Counted from the first letter of the stretch, positions 9,598-21,365 are shown. The stretch is 64,000 nucleotides of DNA from Lentimicrobium sp. (GCA_023957275.1 JAMLHF010000016.1:1-64000); one strand, 5' to 3'. Notes: generated by a model not told the origin, from the sequence alone. Numbers and translations: made by a program.

Positions 9598-9606
9598 TAC
9601 TTTTAC
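9598..9606 (+). promoter_or_regulatory. imperfect -7 box before the esterase gene
   Basis: TACTTTTAC, one base off the TAnnTTTG consensus, ends 18 bases before the ATG at 9625. It is divergent from the TonB receptor promoter, so the two genes share a 180-base regulatory region. Confidence 0.4.
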
Positions 9607-9624
9607 AAAAAATTGACACCTGCC

Positions 9625-11031
9625 ATGAAAAAAGCATTCACACTGGTTTGCCTTATTTTACTGCTTCTGACAGGAATCGTCCGGAGCCAGGTTACTTTTC
9701 TGGTGACTTCGCTTCCGGCAAATACGCCGGCTCAGGACAACCTGTATATTGCAGGGGATTTTACCGGGTGGGATCCGGGATCGCCCGCTTATGCCATGCA
9801 GAAAAATACAGACGGAAACTGGTTTATCACCCTTGCTGAACAGGCTGAGGGGACTGGGATAAGGTTTAAATTTACCCGTGGCAGCTGGGCTACCGTTGAA
9901 AAAGGTCCGTCAGGCGAAGAGATTGCCGACCGGAGATTCACATTCGGCAACGGACAGACCGTTGAAGTCACCATACATAACTGGGCCGACGGCGGCAGCG
10001 GAAACAACTCTACTGCGGCCCCGAATGTGTATATAATGGATGAGGACTTCATGATTCCTCAACTCAACCGGTCACGGAGAGTATGGATTTACCTGCCGCC
10101 TGATTACGACACCTCAGGCAAAGATTATCCTGTGTTGTATATGCATGACGGGCAGAACCTTTTTGATTCGAATACTTCATTTTCAGGAGAATGGCAGGTG
10201 GATGAAACACTGAACGCTATGGCCGGCGAAGGAATTGATGTGCCGGTAGTCGTTGGCATAGACAATGGCGGCATATACCGTATTGCGGAATACACCCCAT
10301 GGGCCAGTCAGCAGTATGGCGGAGGAGATGGAGAGGCGTATGTCCGTTTTATTGTTGAAACGCTTAAACCTTATATTGACCAAAATTACCGCACGCTCCC
10401 CGGAAGGGAGCATACCGGCATCATGGGAAGCTCCCTGGGCGGACTGATTTCCCATTACGGGGCCCTGCGGTATCAGCAGACTTTCAGCAAAGCCGGAATA
10501 TTTTCGCCTTCCTACTGGTTCTCCGACAGCGTATGGTCATTCATCCAGAACAGCCCGAAACAGGCAAACATGAAGTTTTACCAGTTATGCGGCACCCTCG
10601 AAGGTGAAAACACGGTGGCACACATGCTCAGAATGAGCGATTCCCTTGAATCTGCCGGCTTTTCGCAGGAAGAAATCTTTAACAAAGTTGTTGAAGGGGG
10701 GCAGCACAACGAAGCACTCTGGCGCGATAATTTCAGGGAGGCCATCCTCTGGCTTTTCGGAAGCGCCCCGGCCTCCATACCAGAAAATGTGTCGTTAAGA
10801 AAACTGATTCTTTCACCGAATCCAGCACGGGAATATTTCAGCATCCTCAATCAGGAACCGTTAAATGCCGACAGCCTGATTATTACGGATATCAGCGGAA
10901 AGGTTGTAAAAGAAATGCAGTTTAAAACCAAAGGGCTTTACGATATCGGCAGCCTGAAACCGGGGACTTACCTTATCAGAATGCATTCCGACGGATATCT
11001 TTATGAAGGCAAGCTGATCAGGGGTAAATAA
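9625..11031 (+). CDS. secreted esterase with starch-binding-like domain and T9SS sorting domain
   Basis: 468 residues. Signal peptide 1-21; an N-terminal beta-sandwich at about 23-120 (YIAGDFTGWDPG, FKFTRGSW) resembling CBM20/CBM48 starch-binding modules; an esterase D-like alpha/beta-hydrolase domain at about 145-380 with YMHDGQNLFD, nucleophile Ser270 in GSSLGG and His361 in GGQHNE; and a T9SS type A sorting domain at about 395-468 (LSPNPAREYF, LKPGTYLIRM). It is exported through the Sec and type IX systems and should deacylate a carbohydrate or another ester at the cell surface. The frame opens at 9436, but the signal peptide starts at 9625. Siderophore-esterase-like activity is an alternative, because the family includes those enzymes. 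Confidence 0.88.
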   Translation: MKKAFTLVCLILLLLTGIVRSQVTFLVTSLPANTPAQDNLYIAGDFTGWDPGSPAYAMQKNTDGNWFITLAEQAEGTGIRFKFTRGSWATVEKGPSGEEIADRRFTFGNGQTVEVTIHNWADGGSGNNSTAAPNVYIMDEDFMIPQLNRSRRVWIYLPPDYDTSGKDYPVLYMHDGQNLFDSNTSFSGEWQVDETLNAMAGEGIDVPVVVGIDNGGIYRIAEYTPWASQQYGGGDGEAYVRFIVETLKPYIDQNYRTLPGREHTGIMGSSLGGLISHYGALRYQQTFSKAGIFSPSYWFSDSVWSFIQNSPKQANMKFYQLCGTLEGENTVAHMLRMSDSLESAGFSQEEIFNKVVEGGQHNEALWRDNFREAILWLFGSAPASIPENVSLRKLILSPNPAREYFSILNQEPLNADSLIITDISGKVVKEMQFKTKGLYDIGSLKPGTYLIRMHSDGYLYEGKLIRGK

Positions 11032-11082
11032 TCCCTTTCTCAATAAAATGGCCATCGCAGCGTTAACAATGATGGTTAATCC

Positions 11083-11091
11083 TATCTTTGC
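11083..11091 (+). promoter_or_regulatory. -7 box of the Porin_10 gene
   Basis: TATCTTTGC, a perfect TAnnTTTG box, ends 21 bases before the ATG at 11113. It implies the barrel gene has its own promoter and is not simply read through from the esterase gene. Confidence 0.65.
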
Positions 11092-11112
11092 AATTGCAAT
11101 ACCGCACGCTTC

Positions 11113-13089
11113 ATGCGCAGATTCACGCTAATCCTGACCGTTTTTTTTATCAGCGTCTGCGGCATCCTGGCTCAGGATACCGGTGCAGACAAAGAAGACC
11201 AGCAATCACCGGATACGGCTTCGGTTTTCTTTTTCCATGCGGATCAGCGCTGGCCCGGGGCCTCAGCCTTATATCGCACGGCTGACACCCTGCTGACAGG
11301 ATTTCAGTTTTACGATCCTGCAGAAGGAACAGACCTGCTGAATGCAGTAAACGGAAACATCGGACTGGCATACAAGCCGATGATTTTCAAACATCACGGG
11401 AGCTCCGGATTCAGATTTACTCCCTACAATTTCGATGCTTACCTGCTGAATAACGCGAACATACGGTATTACCATAGTTTTATCCCTTACTCCAACATAG
11501 CCTATTCCTTCGGAAAAGGCAAAGAACAATTATTCAGCGTTACACACAGTCAGCACCTGGCCAGGGGATTAAGCCTGGGCATTGACCTGCGGATTATCAA
11601 CTCCGTGGGGTTATATAACCGGCAGAAATCAGACAACTCCTCCGTTGCCATTCAGGGGCAGTTCATTTCAGACAATGAACGTTATGCTGTATTGGCCAAT
11701 TACAGGAATAACCGGTTCAAGTGGCGTGAAAACGGTGGAATAACCGATGATTCGGCATTCATTTCAAATACTGAAACTGACCGTAAACGCATTGCCACCA
11801 GGCTCAGCAATGCAGACAACCTGATAAAGGAGAGCGGGTTTCAGATTAATCAGTATTATTATTTCGGTCGTAACCCAAGGCTTGCTGAAAGAAATAAATC
11901 CGGCATTGACACCTTGCAGGGCACCGTTAAAACAGGGCCTGACTCCCTCATGCAATCAACCCTGCCCGGAAAGTTGTTTTTCAACCCTGAGCGGACCAAC
12001 TTTTTCAGGCATACATTCACTTACACGCGCAATGCCCTGCTTTATACCGATACTGACCCCCTGTCGGGTTTTTACAACAACATCTATAACGACTCTACAA
12101 GCACCTTCGATTCGGTTTTTTTTCATGAATTCACGAACCAGCTGATATTCGAGGGTGGTGTAGGCAAAGCCAGGGGCAGTGGCAAGGCCGTTTTGCTCAG
12201 AGCAGGTATTGAACATGCCTTCAGCACCTATAAAAACGATACCATCATCCGGAGGTTCAACCGCCTCACTCCTTTTGCCTATATTTCGGCCAATGCCTTT
12301 GGCATCGCAAAAGCCGAAGGCAAGATATGGTTCAGTAACGGAGCGCCTTTCAATGGTGACAAAGGGATTGCCGCCATGCTTACGCTTCCGGCTTTCGACA
12401 ATTCCACATCCTGGGGAAATCTTTACGCATCTCTGGCATTGGATGCGCTCCAGCCTGATTATATCTATCAGTTCCATGCATCCAACCACTTCAGCTGGGA
12501 GAACAGTTTCGGGCAGCAGACCATCCTCGGAGGCAAAGTGATGTACAAGCGAAAATACGTCCAGGCGGGTTTTAATGTTTATAATCTTGATGGCTGGGTT
12601 TACTTTGACGAAAACGCTCTTCCGGCCAGGGCGGAAGGCTCTGTTGCCGTAAGCCAGTTCTATGGGCTCGCCGACATCACGCTGGGCAGTGTCGGACTCC
12701 AGGCGTTCGCGGTATGGCAAAATGCTTCAAAGCCCGACATACTGCGATTGCCCGACATAGCCGGCAGGGCGACGGCCACCTATTCGGTAGCCCTGTTTAA
12801 AAAAGCGCTCTACCTCCAGACCGGATTCTCACTGATGTATAACACGGCATTCTTCGCAGATGCCTATATGCCCGCACTCAGGTCGTATCACCTTCAGAGC
12901 AGGATAAAAACCGGCAACTATCCCTATGTGGACGGATTTGTTAACCTCAGGGTAAAAAGAGCACGTATATTCCTGGTAATGAAACACCTGAACAGCGGTT
13001 TATCAGGATACAACTATTTTATGGTTCCCTCCTACCCCATGCCTGACCGCGGCTTCCGTTTCGGGGTATCGTGGAACTTTTTTGACTAG
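11113..13089 (+). CDS. putative porin (Porin_10-like outer-membrane barrel)
   Basis: 658 residues with a signal peptide (1-20, ending LAQ) and a body of alternating amphipathic strands rich in Y, F, N and G, ending in an aromatic residue near the C-terminus (VSWNFFD). An early FFFHADQR segment and the overall layout match the Bacteroidota putative porin family (Porin_10). It should sit in the outer membrane as a large beta-barrel; substrate or transport role is unknown. A secreted hydrolase gene follows 30 bases downstream on the same strand and probably shares the transcript. Confidence 0.8.
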   Translation: MRRFTLILTVFFISVCGILAQDTGADKEDQQSPDTASVFFFHADQRWPGASALYRTADTLLTGFQFYDPAEGTDLLNAVNGNIGLAYKPMIFKHHGSSGFRFTPYNFDAYLLNNANIRYYHSFIPYSNIAYSFGKGKEQLFSVTHSQHLARGLSLGIDLRIINSVGLYNRQKSDNSSVAIQGQFISDNERYAVLANYRNNRFKWRENGGITDDSAFISNTETDRKRIATRLSNADNLIKESGFQINQYYYFGRNPRLAERNKSGIDTLQGTVKTGPDSLMQSTLPGKLFFNPERTNFFRHTFTYTRNALLYTDTDPLSGFYNNIYNDSTSTFDSVFFHEFTNQLIFEGGVGKARGSGKAVLLRAGIEHAFSTYKNDTIIRRFNRLTPFAYISANAFGIAKAEGKIWFSNGAPFNGDKGIAAMLTLPAFDNSTSWGNLYASLALDALQPDYIYQFHASNHFSWENSFGQQTILGGKVMYKRKYVQAGFNVYNLDGWVYFDENALPARAEGSVAVSQFYGLADITLGSVGLQAFAVWQNASKPDILRLPDIAGRATATYSVALFKKALYLQTGFSLMYNTAFFADAYMPALRSYHLQSRIKTGNYPYVDGFVNLRVKRARIFLVMKHLNSGLSGYNYFMVPSYPMPDRGFRFGVSWNFFD

Positions 13090-13119
13090 AAAAGCAAACC
13101 AGGTTCAAACGGATTCAGA

Positions 13120-13842
13120 ATGAAAAATTTTTCAGCTATTCTGCCATTAGTGCTGTCGGCATGGATTGGCATTCAGGCTCAGACAGTTCAGCATGAGGGA
13201 TCATTTACCGGGACCGTAATCCGTCAGGTATCCCTGAATTACCTGCTCTACCTGCCCGAAAGCTATGATCCGGATAAGGATAAAACCTGGCCACTGCTGG
13301 TGTTCCTGCATGGATCCGGGGAACGTGGCAACGATATTGAGAAAATCAAGGTTCACGGGCCCCCAAAACTTATTGAGGCGGGGCAGCACTTTCCGTTTAT
13401 TGTACTTTCGCCACAGTGCCCCGACAAGCGCGACTGGGATGCAGAAACCATTTATGCACTGGTGAAAAATATTGCCGGTCGCTACATGGTTGATGAAAAC
13501 AGGATTTATGTTACCGGCCTTAGTATGGGCGGCTGGGCAACCTGGGATCTGGCGATGGCTTATCCCGGCTATTTTGCCGCGATTGCCCCGGTTTGCGGGA
13601 GGATTGACCGTAATTATCCGCGCAGGGCAGATGAACTGAAATCAATGCCCGTATGGGCATTTCACGGCGCCGCCGATGATGTGGTCCCCGTTACCGATGC
13701 GGCAAAAATGATAAGACTCCTTCAGGATGCAGGGGGCAATGCAAGGATCACTATATATCCCGGCGCCAACCACGACAGCTGGACAGAAACCTACAACAAT
13801 CCGGAACTATATGAATGGCTGCTGAAACAGAGCAGGCCTTAA
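13120..13842 (+). CDS. secreted alpha/beta-hydrolase (phospholipase/carboxylesterase or prolyl oligopeptidase-like)
   Basis: 240 residues. Signal peptide 1-20 (IGIQAQ). The alpha/beta-hydrolase core shows the oxyanion strand LVFLHGSGERG, the nucleophile elbow GLSMGG, the acid loop FHGAADDVVP and the catalytic His in GANHDSW. The size matches single-domain carboxylesterases and dienelactone-hydrolase-like proteins. It probably acts in the periplasm or outside the cell on small esters. It is 30 bases behind the porin gene and likely in the same operon. Exact substrate is not evident. Confidence 0.85.
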   Translation: MKNFSAILPLVLSAWIGIQAQTVQHEGSFTGTVIRQVSLNYLLYLPESYDPDKDKTWPLLVFLHGSGERGNDIEKIKVHGPPKLIEAGQHFPFIVLSPQCPDKRDWDAETIYALVKNIAGRYMVDENRIYVTGLSMGGWATWDLAMAYPGYFAAIAPVCGRIDRNYPRRADELKSMPVWAFHGAADDVVPVTDAAKMIRLLQDAGGNARITIYPGANHDSWTETYNNPELYEWLLKQSRP

Positions 13843-13916
13843 ACTGTCCGGTGCAATTAACGCGAAACCGACCGGTACAACAGGTTCCGTTTTTAAATTA
13901 TTCCGGAAGGTATCAA

Positions 13917-14405
13917 TCAGAAAGTATAACGGATCGAGAGTGCCACCCCATCTCCCCACCAGTGCCGGTCGCCGATCAGGTTAAAGGCCGGCTTCCAGTC
14001 AAGGCTGAAATTGAAGGGGACTTCCTGAAGGGTGTATTCCAGTCCGGCGATAAAATCAACCCCCACAATGCTGAAATGGCCATCGCGGCGATCACCATCA
14101 TACCAGTAATAACGATCGTTATGCCACACGCCGATATGCCCGCCCAGCCCCAGAAAATACATCAAGTCCGGCAGCACCTCTGATGGGTTTCTGCCATTGG
14201 TAGGCGTTTAGTCAGGGAAAACCCTCCCCAGCGGAAGCCGTAAATGTGCCTCGATGGCGTTCGAACTTCCAATAAAGTGCTTCACCGTGATTCCGTTGAA
14301 AAAACCCAGCCTGGCACCCAGACCGGTCCGGTAATTCTGTGCCTGTAATGATATAGTGGTTGCTAATGTAAGCAACAGGGAAACAATAATCACTTTAGAT
14401 TTCAT
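13917..14405 (-). pseudogene. disrupted outer-membrane barrel gene (in-frame stop, likely frameshifts)
   Basis: The N-terminal part (14405-14208) encodes a signal peptide (LATTISLQAQ) and TGLGARLGFFNGITVKHFI, typical of a small Bacteroidota barrel family of about 160 residues, and ends at a TAA at 14208-14210. The same frame reopens and encodes the C-terminal half (FLGLGGHIGVWHNDRYYW to VALSIRYTF, stop at 13917). Between them the other frames read RWGGFSLT and then NAYQWQKPIRGAAGLD, both like the missing middle of the family, so several compensating small indels are more likely than a single nonsense change. It is either a decayed gene or a sequence error; the protein as read is not intact. 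Confidence 0.75.
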
Positions 14406-14774
14406 AATCTGCATATTTAATTTGGCAAATGGTATTTGTCTGACGGTTGAAATACTAAATTCCGTGCCATAATTATCAGGTATTAATCGTGAAATATATA
14501 TTAAACCCATTCCCAAAAAGCTGTTTAGCCGGGAATCCTTCCGGCAGATCACGAATCATCATGATGCATCAGATTGTTTTACAATTTATTACAGAGCTCA
14601 GGGTTATCCCTGAAAATAATTATTCTAAACTGTAAAAGAATGAACAAATGAATCAACATTGTTATAAATTGCGTCCATTAATGACAGGAAGGAAGAGTCA
14701 ACCAATCAGTTGAATTCAGCAGGGTATGGAATTATAATCTTCGCGCCTCAATACAAAAAAGTGATAAATTATCA
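14406..14774. other. divergent intergenic region without gene
   Basis: About 370 A+T-rich bases between the disrupted barrel gene and the frameshifted lipoprotein gene, which are transcribed away from each other. A small hairpin (TCAGGG-TTAT-CCCTGA, 14598-14613) and a weak -7-like TAATCTTCG near 14733 are the only motifs noticed. Confidence 0.4.
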
Positions 14775-14810
14775 ATGCTATATATTATTGAATTACAACA
14801 TCTTACCCGG

Positions 14811-16647
14811 ATGATTAAACCATTCTCAATCTTCGCAAACGGAAACAGGGTTTTTCTGCCATTTCTGATTTTTTCAGCATTACTGGGCGTTACTTCGTGT
14901 GAATATCCGCTGACTGATGACGAAATAACACAGATTGACCCTCCGGCCGCCAGCCATCCTTTACAAATCGAACTGGAGGAATCAGGCGACACCTTGTTTA
15001 TTTTCAACAGGCTCCGGCTCAACTACAGGCTGAGCGCATTCGGACTTGATGTCCATGCCGGTGAGATGCTGCTGTCGGATGACCGGTGGGAGCTATATAA
15101 CGATTCGTGAGGTGGAAATTGACCCGTTTGAATACAATCCCGGCATTTACAAACTTACGGTCAATATGTTTACTTCAACCGGCACCGGCAGCCTAGCAGA
15201 CCTTTCGGGTTACGAATACTATGCCGGAACCCGTGACTGGGTAGCGCTGATCGACACCAGACCGGCCGGGTACCTTCAGATGAAGGCAGACACCGATGAG
15301 AACGGATTTTTGCGCATCAGCTGGCAGCCTTCATCAAATTTTAACTCGCAGTCGCTCCGCTTAAACAGGAGTTTCAGTTATAACAGCTTCCAAAGGTATT
15401 TCAATCCCAGGCTTCCCGGTCAGTTCACCGACAGTTGCTATACCTGTGGAGAGGTCAATTACTCGCTTTACCACACCGTATACACCGAATCCGCCTCGCC
15501 AAGTTACACATCGCTTCAAATACAGCGCGAACCGCCTGTCCCCTCAGCCTCGTTTGCCAATCTTGACAGTGTGACATTTTCGTGGAATAAAACCGGATAC
15601 CCCACGCATTATACGTTCACCAGAACGGATGGATACCCCAATCCGGTTTATCTTGAAAACTCGCCGGATACCAGCATTACCATCGCACAGCCCGGCTTTG
15701 GCAGCTGGGGGCAGTACAAACTTGACAGTAAACCGATGTATGCCAGTAAGTGTGATGAAACATACTATCCTTATTCGTATGTCACCTTCACACTCGGCGA
15801 AAATGTTGCGCCCAACTGGCCGGAATACGCCTACAATTCAGTTGAAAAAGCATTTTACACCTCTGTGTATGACGACATGAAGGCCTTCGACATTTTCAAC
15901 CTGGATGCAACGGCTTCATACCGCATCACGAATCTCCTGTATGACGCGGTTTATGCCTGCCCGCCCAATTCAACCCGGGTCGGCGTTGCCACCCGGCAGG
16001 CACTTTACCTGTTCGAAAACCGGCAACTGACGAATCCGGCCATCATCCCTTACGGCACACCATCGGCCAATTCGGATCATTTATGCCTGACGACGGTCAA
16101 TACAGCAGCCCTGATATTGGGAGGGGATTACAGCATTATTGACCTGAATACCGGAGAAATCACCGCAACGCTGGATATTGAGGATTATCCCTATTACAGC
16201 AAATGGGCCTGCATTTCCACGGCTCCCGCCGGGGATCAGTGTGTAATCGTTACCCGGAACGGAATCTGGCTTTACAACATTGTGAACAACACCTTCGAAA
16301 CCGCTTACCGCGATCAGCGTTCCTACAAGTCGGCCCTGTTTGACGATCAGCATCCGGACCGGCTGTTTCTGACGCTGGAAGAATCTCCGGTGCTTGAACT
16401 GAGAAACCCCCGTGATTTCAGCCTGATCCGGTCGGTAATCTTACCCGGAAAATGCGTGCTGCGCAATATTGATCCGGAAAGCGGATACCTGCTGCTTACC
16501 GATTACACCCATCTGTATGTAATGGACATCAATACCTTTCAAATTGTACTGAAAGTTCCCAGCACCGATTCAATGCCGAAACTGTATAACAAACGCCTGT
16601 TTTCCCATTCGGGATATGTTTTTGATATAACACCTTATCTGCCATGA
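14811..16647 (+). pseudogene. large surface lipoprotein, broken by a frameshift near 15105
   Basis: The first frame (ATG 14811) gives a lipoprotein signal peptide (lipobox GVTSC) and about 99 residues ending ELYNDS at a TGA (15108-15110). The +1 frame, open from 15046 to 16647, continues smoothly with REVEIDPFEYNPGIYKLTVN and about 500 more residues. Joined, they form one lipoprotein of about 610 residues. The C-terminal half looks like a beta-propeller or surface-binding domain (repeated strands, WACIS, VIVTRNGIWLYN, LLLTDYTHLYVMD). No function is recognised. The break is one extra base (or two missing), with no homopolymer at the site. The next gene overlaps by 4 bases. Real pseudogene or sequence error cannot be told apart here. 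Confidence 0.75.
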
Positions 16648-17228
16648 GAAAAGTGCTAGCCAGCCTGATTGCATCCCTGATACTGATTACCGGCTACCAG
16701 TCGCCAGCCCAGGAGCTGAAGGCCGGAATTTATGGCGGGTACGGGTCATACAACCTGAAAGATCTGAAAGCTTTTCAGGACGAAATCAGTAACTATTCCA
16801 ACCTGCCTGCCCTGTCGCAAACAGCCTCTTTTCCGGGTTATATAACCTACAGCGGTTTTATGGCATTAACTTTGAAAGACTTTTCAGAAATGGTATTTGA
16901 TATCAGCTATCAATACACAGGCGCCCGCAACTTTTACGGAGATTATTCGGGTTATTACCGGATGAGCATGCAGCTGAAGGGTTTACGAACAGGCTTGCAG
17001 TATCGCATTCCGGTGTCCCGTGGCGAGCGCTGGGGGAGCCATTTTGCCGTTGGGGGCGGAACTACCTCAGGCTGGCTCAGTTTCAGTGAAAACCTGGAGA
17101 TCGCAGGTGCGGATCAGTTAAGTGAAGACCTTACATTCGTTTCCCTGAATTTCTTTGGTGAAGCTGCGCTGTCAGGATATTATCAGGCAACTGACAAGAT
17201 AAGTCGAAAACAGTTTCTTCGGCTATAA
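16644..17228 (+). CDS. outer-membrane barrel-like protein, 3' end frameshifted
   Basis: 194 residues as read. Signal peptide 1-22, then strands typical of a small outer-membrane barrel (GIYGGYGSYNLKDL, MVFDISYQYTG, GLRTGLQYRIP, HFAVGGGTTSG). The frame ends in an unlikely basic tail (SRKQFLRL). From 17203 the +1 frame continues convincingly as VENSFFGYKYNILSPEENDG and stops at 17308-17310, so a +1 frameshift near 17200 probably truncates the true C-terminus. The start ATG overlaps the stop of the lipoprotein gene (ATGA), so the pair is translationally coupled. The partner lipoprotein is also frameshifted, in the same direction. Confidence 0.7.
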   Translation: MRKVLASLIASLILITGYQSPAQELKAGIYGGYGSYNLKDLKAFQDEISNYSNLPALSQTASFPGYITYSGFMALTLKDFSEMVFDISYQYTGARNFYGDYSGYYRMSMQLKGLRTGLQYRIPVSRGERWGSHFAVGGGTTSGWLSFSENLEIAGADQLSEDLTFVSLNFFGEAALSGYYQATDKISRKQFLRL

Positions 17229-17397
17229 ATACAACATCCTATCGCCTGAAGAAAATGACGGAAAAACTCAAACTAGAGTTTTTTCGTTTCATTTTTCAAA
17301 CGCTGGTTGAGCCTCTTTTTTTATTTTTTCCCGCTCGGAAAAATAGTTTTTAAGGAGCGACTAAATAAGCTTTTAGTTTACAACAATAACAAATAAC

Positions 17398-17428
17398 AAA
17401 AAACCGGAGCGTAGAACTCCGGTTTTTG
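17398..17428. terminator. bidirectional intrinsic terminator
   Basis: A 9-base stem AAACCGGAG / CTCCGGTTT flanked by T runs on both strands. It sits between the convergent barrel gene (plus) and gyrB (minus) and can end both transcripts. Confidence 0.85.
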
Positions 17429-17448
17429 TTTTGTTGAAGCCGTAAGTG

Positions 17449-19467
<2,019 letters not shown>

Positions 19468-19474
19468 TTAACAA

Positions 19475-19483
19475 GCAAAGGTA
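19475..19483 (-). promoter_or_regulatory. -7 box of gyrB
   Basis: Minus strand TACCTTTGC, a perfect box, with a TTG element about 19 bases further upstream that can serve as the -33 element. The predicted leader is about 25-30 bases. Confidence 0.65.
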
Positions 19484-19564
19484 ATCATTTAATCAATTCA
19501 AATCACGGAATAATATAGCCCGAAACATGGAAGTTATTAACAAAAAAGGGGCGAATTTTATACG

Positions 19565-19626
19565 GGCCCTTCCGGTTCAGCACAACTGTCGTCCGACAGC
19601 GTTTTTTCGTCAGGGCCGAACCGGAA
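19565..19626. repeat. nested inverted repeat between gyrB promoter and barrel gene
   Basis: Outer arms TTCCGGTTC (19570-19578) and GAACCGGAA (19618-19626) match over 9 of 9 bases. An inner hairpin CTGTCG-TC-CGACAG is followed by six Ts on the plus strand. It lies 39 bases past the stop of the minus-strand barrel gene, so it may be that operon's terminator, although the T run is on the other strand. Confidence 0.55.
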
Positions 19627-19664
19627 AAGCAGAAAAATTACGGATACGGATTTGTGTGCTTTAG

Positions 19665-21365
19665 TTAAAATGAATATGCGATTCCGCCGAGCAGGTTAAA
19701 ACGGTAACCCGGATAATTATACCATTTATAAGCCCGCACGCCGGTAACGTTATTGAAGTTAAGAAATGCCGACAGTTGACGGGTATAGCGGTATTCAATA
19801 CCCAGGCTGACGTCAGTATAGCCATTTATCCGGTAGGCCCTTTCTTCACCATCCGGATCTTCCAGTCTTGCATACTGTTTTCCGCTGGCGGTAAAAGAAG
19901 CGCGTGCCATGATCTTGTTGCCGATGTTATAAAAAGCTTCAGCGCCAAAAGTAGTCACCGGCTTATGCCAGGGGTGCAGCTCCTGCTGCATATTCCATTT
20001 CTCAAAAGCAGCAAACGCCTTTATTTTCAATCGCTCCGCTGTGTGGTATTCAGCCTCGAACCTGCCGGCAAGCATATTGGCGTCATCGTATATCGGAACA
20101 AAGCGGTTGAACGGTGCCTGAGAAAAATCATTCACGAAAAAGGCTTCATGCTCTATGACTCCGGTCCGGAATGAAGCATAAAGATTGATGTGCCTGCCAG
20201 CCCTGGCTGAAGCTCCGGCATAAAATGCAAATTTTTCGCGGGTATACTGCAACGGCAGTACTGATTGAATAAACGGATTTTGCTCCGCCAGCGCATCAAA
20301 ACCCCTCCTTTGCAATCCGCCGGTGATTCCGGCATAGATGCCCAGTGCATCTTCAACTACCCTTAATCTGGCTTCGGCAAACGGGAACAAATAGGCCTTT
20401 GAAACGGAATCACCCTGAAACGTAAAATTCAGCCCCAGCTTAAACGTGTATTCATTAAATCCCGTCGCGATAAACGGCCGCACACTGACTAATGTGCTGC
20501 TTTGTTTCAGTGTAGAATCCTTGTATCCGGTGAAATCCACGGATGTTTCAAGACCCAGTTGCTGGAAATCGGTGAAATCGAACAGTTCAAACCGCTTATC
20601 TGCCGCTCCCTGCAGGCTGAATGCCGTTTCCCGTGTTTTGAATTTGTCAGCAATATTTCTGAAGCCCAAAGAAAACTGATGATTCAGCTTATCTTCATCC
20701 GCATAGTCCGACCTGATGGCAACGGAGGCATTGAGCCTGTTAAACCGCTGTTTCAGCATATCATCCGGAAAGAAGCCTTCAGACTCTGCAGGTTTAAAGC
20801 CATAATGATGCACCGCATTTCGCCTGAAACCCAGTCCGGCGCTCAGGGTGTGCTGCCCGAAAAACTTCCTGCCCTGCAGCTGTATCAGGTTAACGCTGTT
20901 TCCGCTTTCGGCATAATCCTTTATCTCACCCGAAGATGACAAATGCTTGAAATGTAAGCCGAGCTGATAAGATTTTGAGCGCAGTGAATTTGCCCAGAAT
21001 TCCGCGTAAGGGGTGGTATAGTTTCCGAACCCGAGGCGGGCATAGTTCCTTAAAAGCTTTTTCTGAGGCTCGCCCACCAGCCGCACAGCCGGAATCGATT
21101 CAGGACTCAGCTTTGTTTCCATCTGCACCGGTGTCACCGAATATGACATCACAGGAAGTTTCACTTCAGTTTCGGAAGCGGATGGGTTTATATTTATCTT
21201 ATTGACATCCGGAACGGAGGGTTCATAAGCAGCCACTACAGTCACCTGTTCATTGATCCCCTGTCCTGACAACAGATTGAAGGAACCGATTCCCGGTAAA
21301 AGTATGACCATTAGCATTGACTTTATTAAACTGGCCTGTTGCAGCGCATTCATATTTCTTTTCAT
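19665..21365 (-). CDS. TonB-dependent-receptor-like outer-membrane barrel, partner of TPR protein
   Basis: About 566 residues from the ATG at 21365 (the frame opens 24 bases earlier). A signal peptide ends near LLSGQ. A short N-terminal region with VTVVAAYEPSVPDVNKI resembles a TonB-box/extension segment but there is no full plug domain. The remainder is made of amphipathic strands (RNYARLGFGNYTTPYAEFW, LGIEYRYTRQLSAFLNFNNV) ending in the aromatic LLGGIAYSF, the signal for outer-membrane insertion. It follows the 1020-residue TPR gene by 52 bases with no terminator between. Such TPR plus barrel pairs recur in Bacteroidota and are often labelled as putative TonB-system components; no precise function is known to me. 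Confidence 0.75.
   Translation of the reverse strand: MKRNMNALQQASLIKSMLMVILLPGIGSFNLLSGQGINEQVTVVAAYEPSVPDVNKININPSASETEVKLPVMSYSVTPVQMETKLSPESIPAVRLVGEPQKKLLRNYARLGFGNYTTPYAEFWANSLRSKSYQLGLHFKHLSSSGEIKDYAESGNSVNLIQLQGRKFFGQHTLSAGLGFRRNAVHHYGFKPAESEGFFPDDMLKQRFNRLNASVAIRSDYADEDKLNHQFSLGFRNIADKFKTRETAFSLQGAADKRFELFDFTDFQQLGLETSVDFTGYKDSTLKQSSTLVSVRPFIATGFNEYTFKLGLNFTFQGDSVSKAYLFPFAEARLRVVEDALGIYAGITGGLQRRGFDALAEQNPFIQSVLPLQYTREKFAFYAGASARAGRHINLYASFRTGVIEHEAFFVNDFSQAPFNRFVPIYDDANMLAGRFEAEYHTAERLKIKAFAAFEKWNMQQELHPWHKPVTTFGAEAFYNIGNKIMARASFTASGKQYARLEDPDGEERAYRINGYTDVSLGIEYRYTRQLSAFLNFNNVTGVRAYKWYNYPGYRFNLLGGIAYSF

Noticed and set aside
9447..9624. Cobalamin riboswitch upstream of the TonB receptor
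   Set aside because: The predicted leader is only about 15 bases and no B12-box-like sequence is present.
11956..12720. 254-codon minus-strand frame inside the Porin_10 gene
   Set aside because: It is opposite a coherent barrel protein with signal peptide; no protein features of its own.
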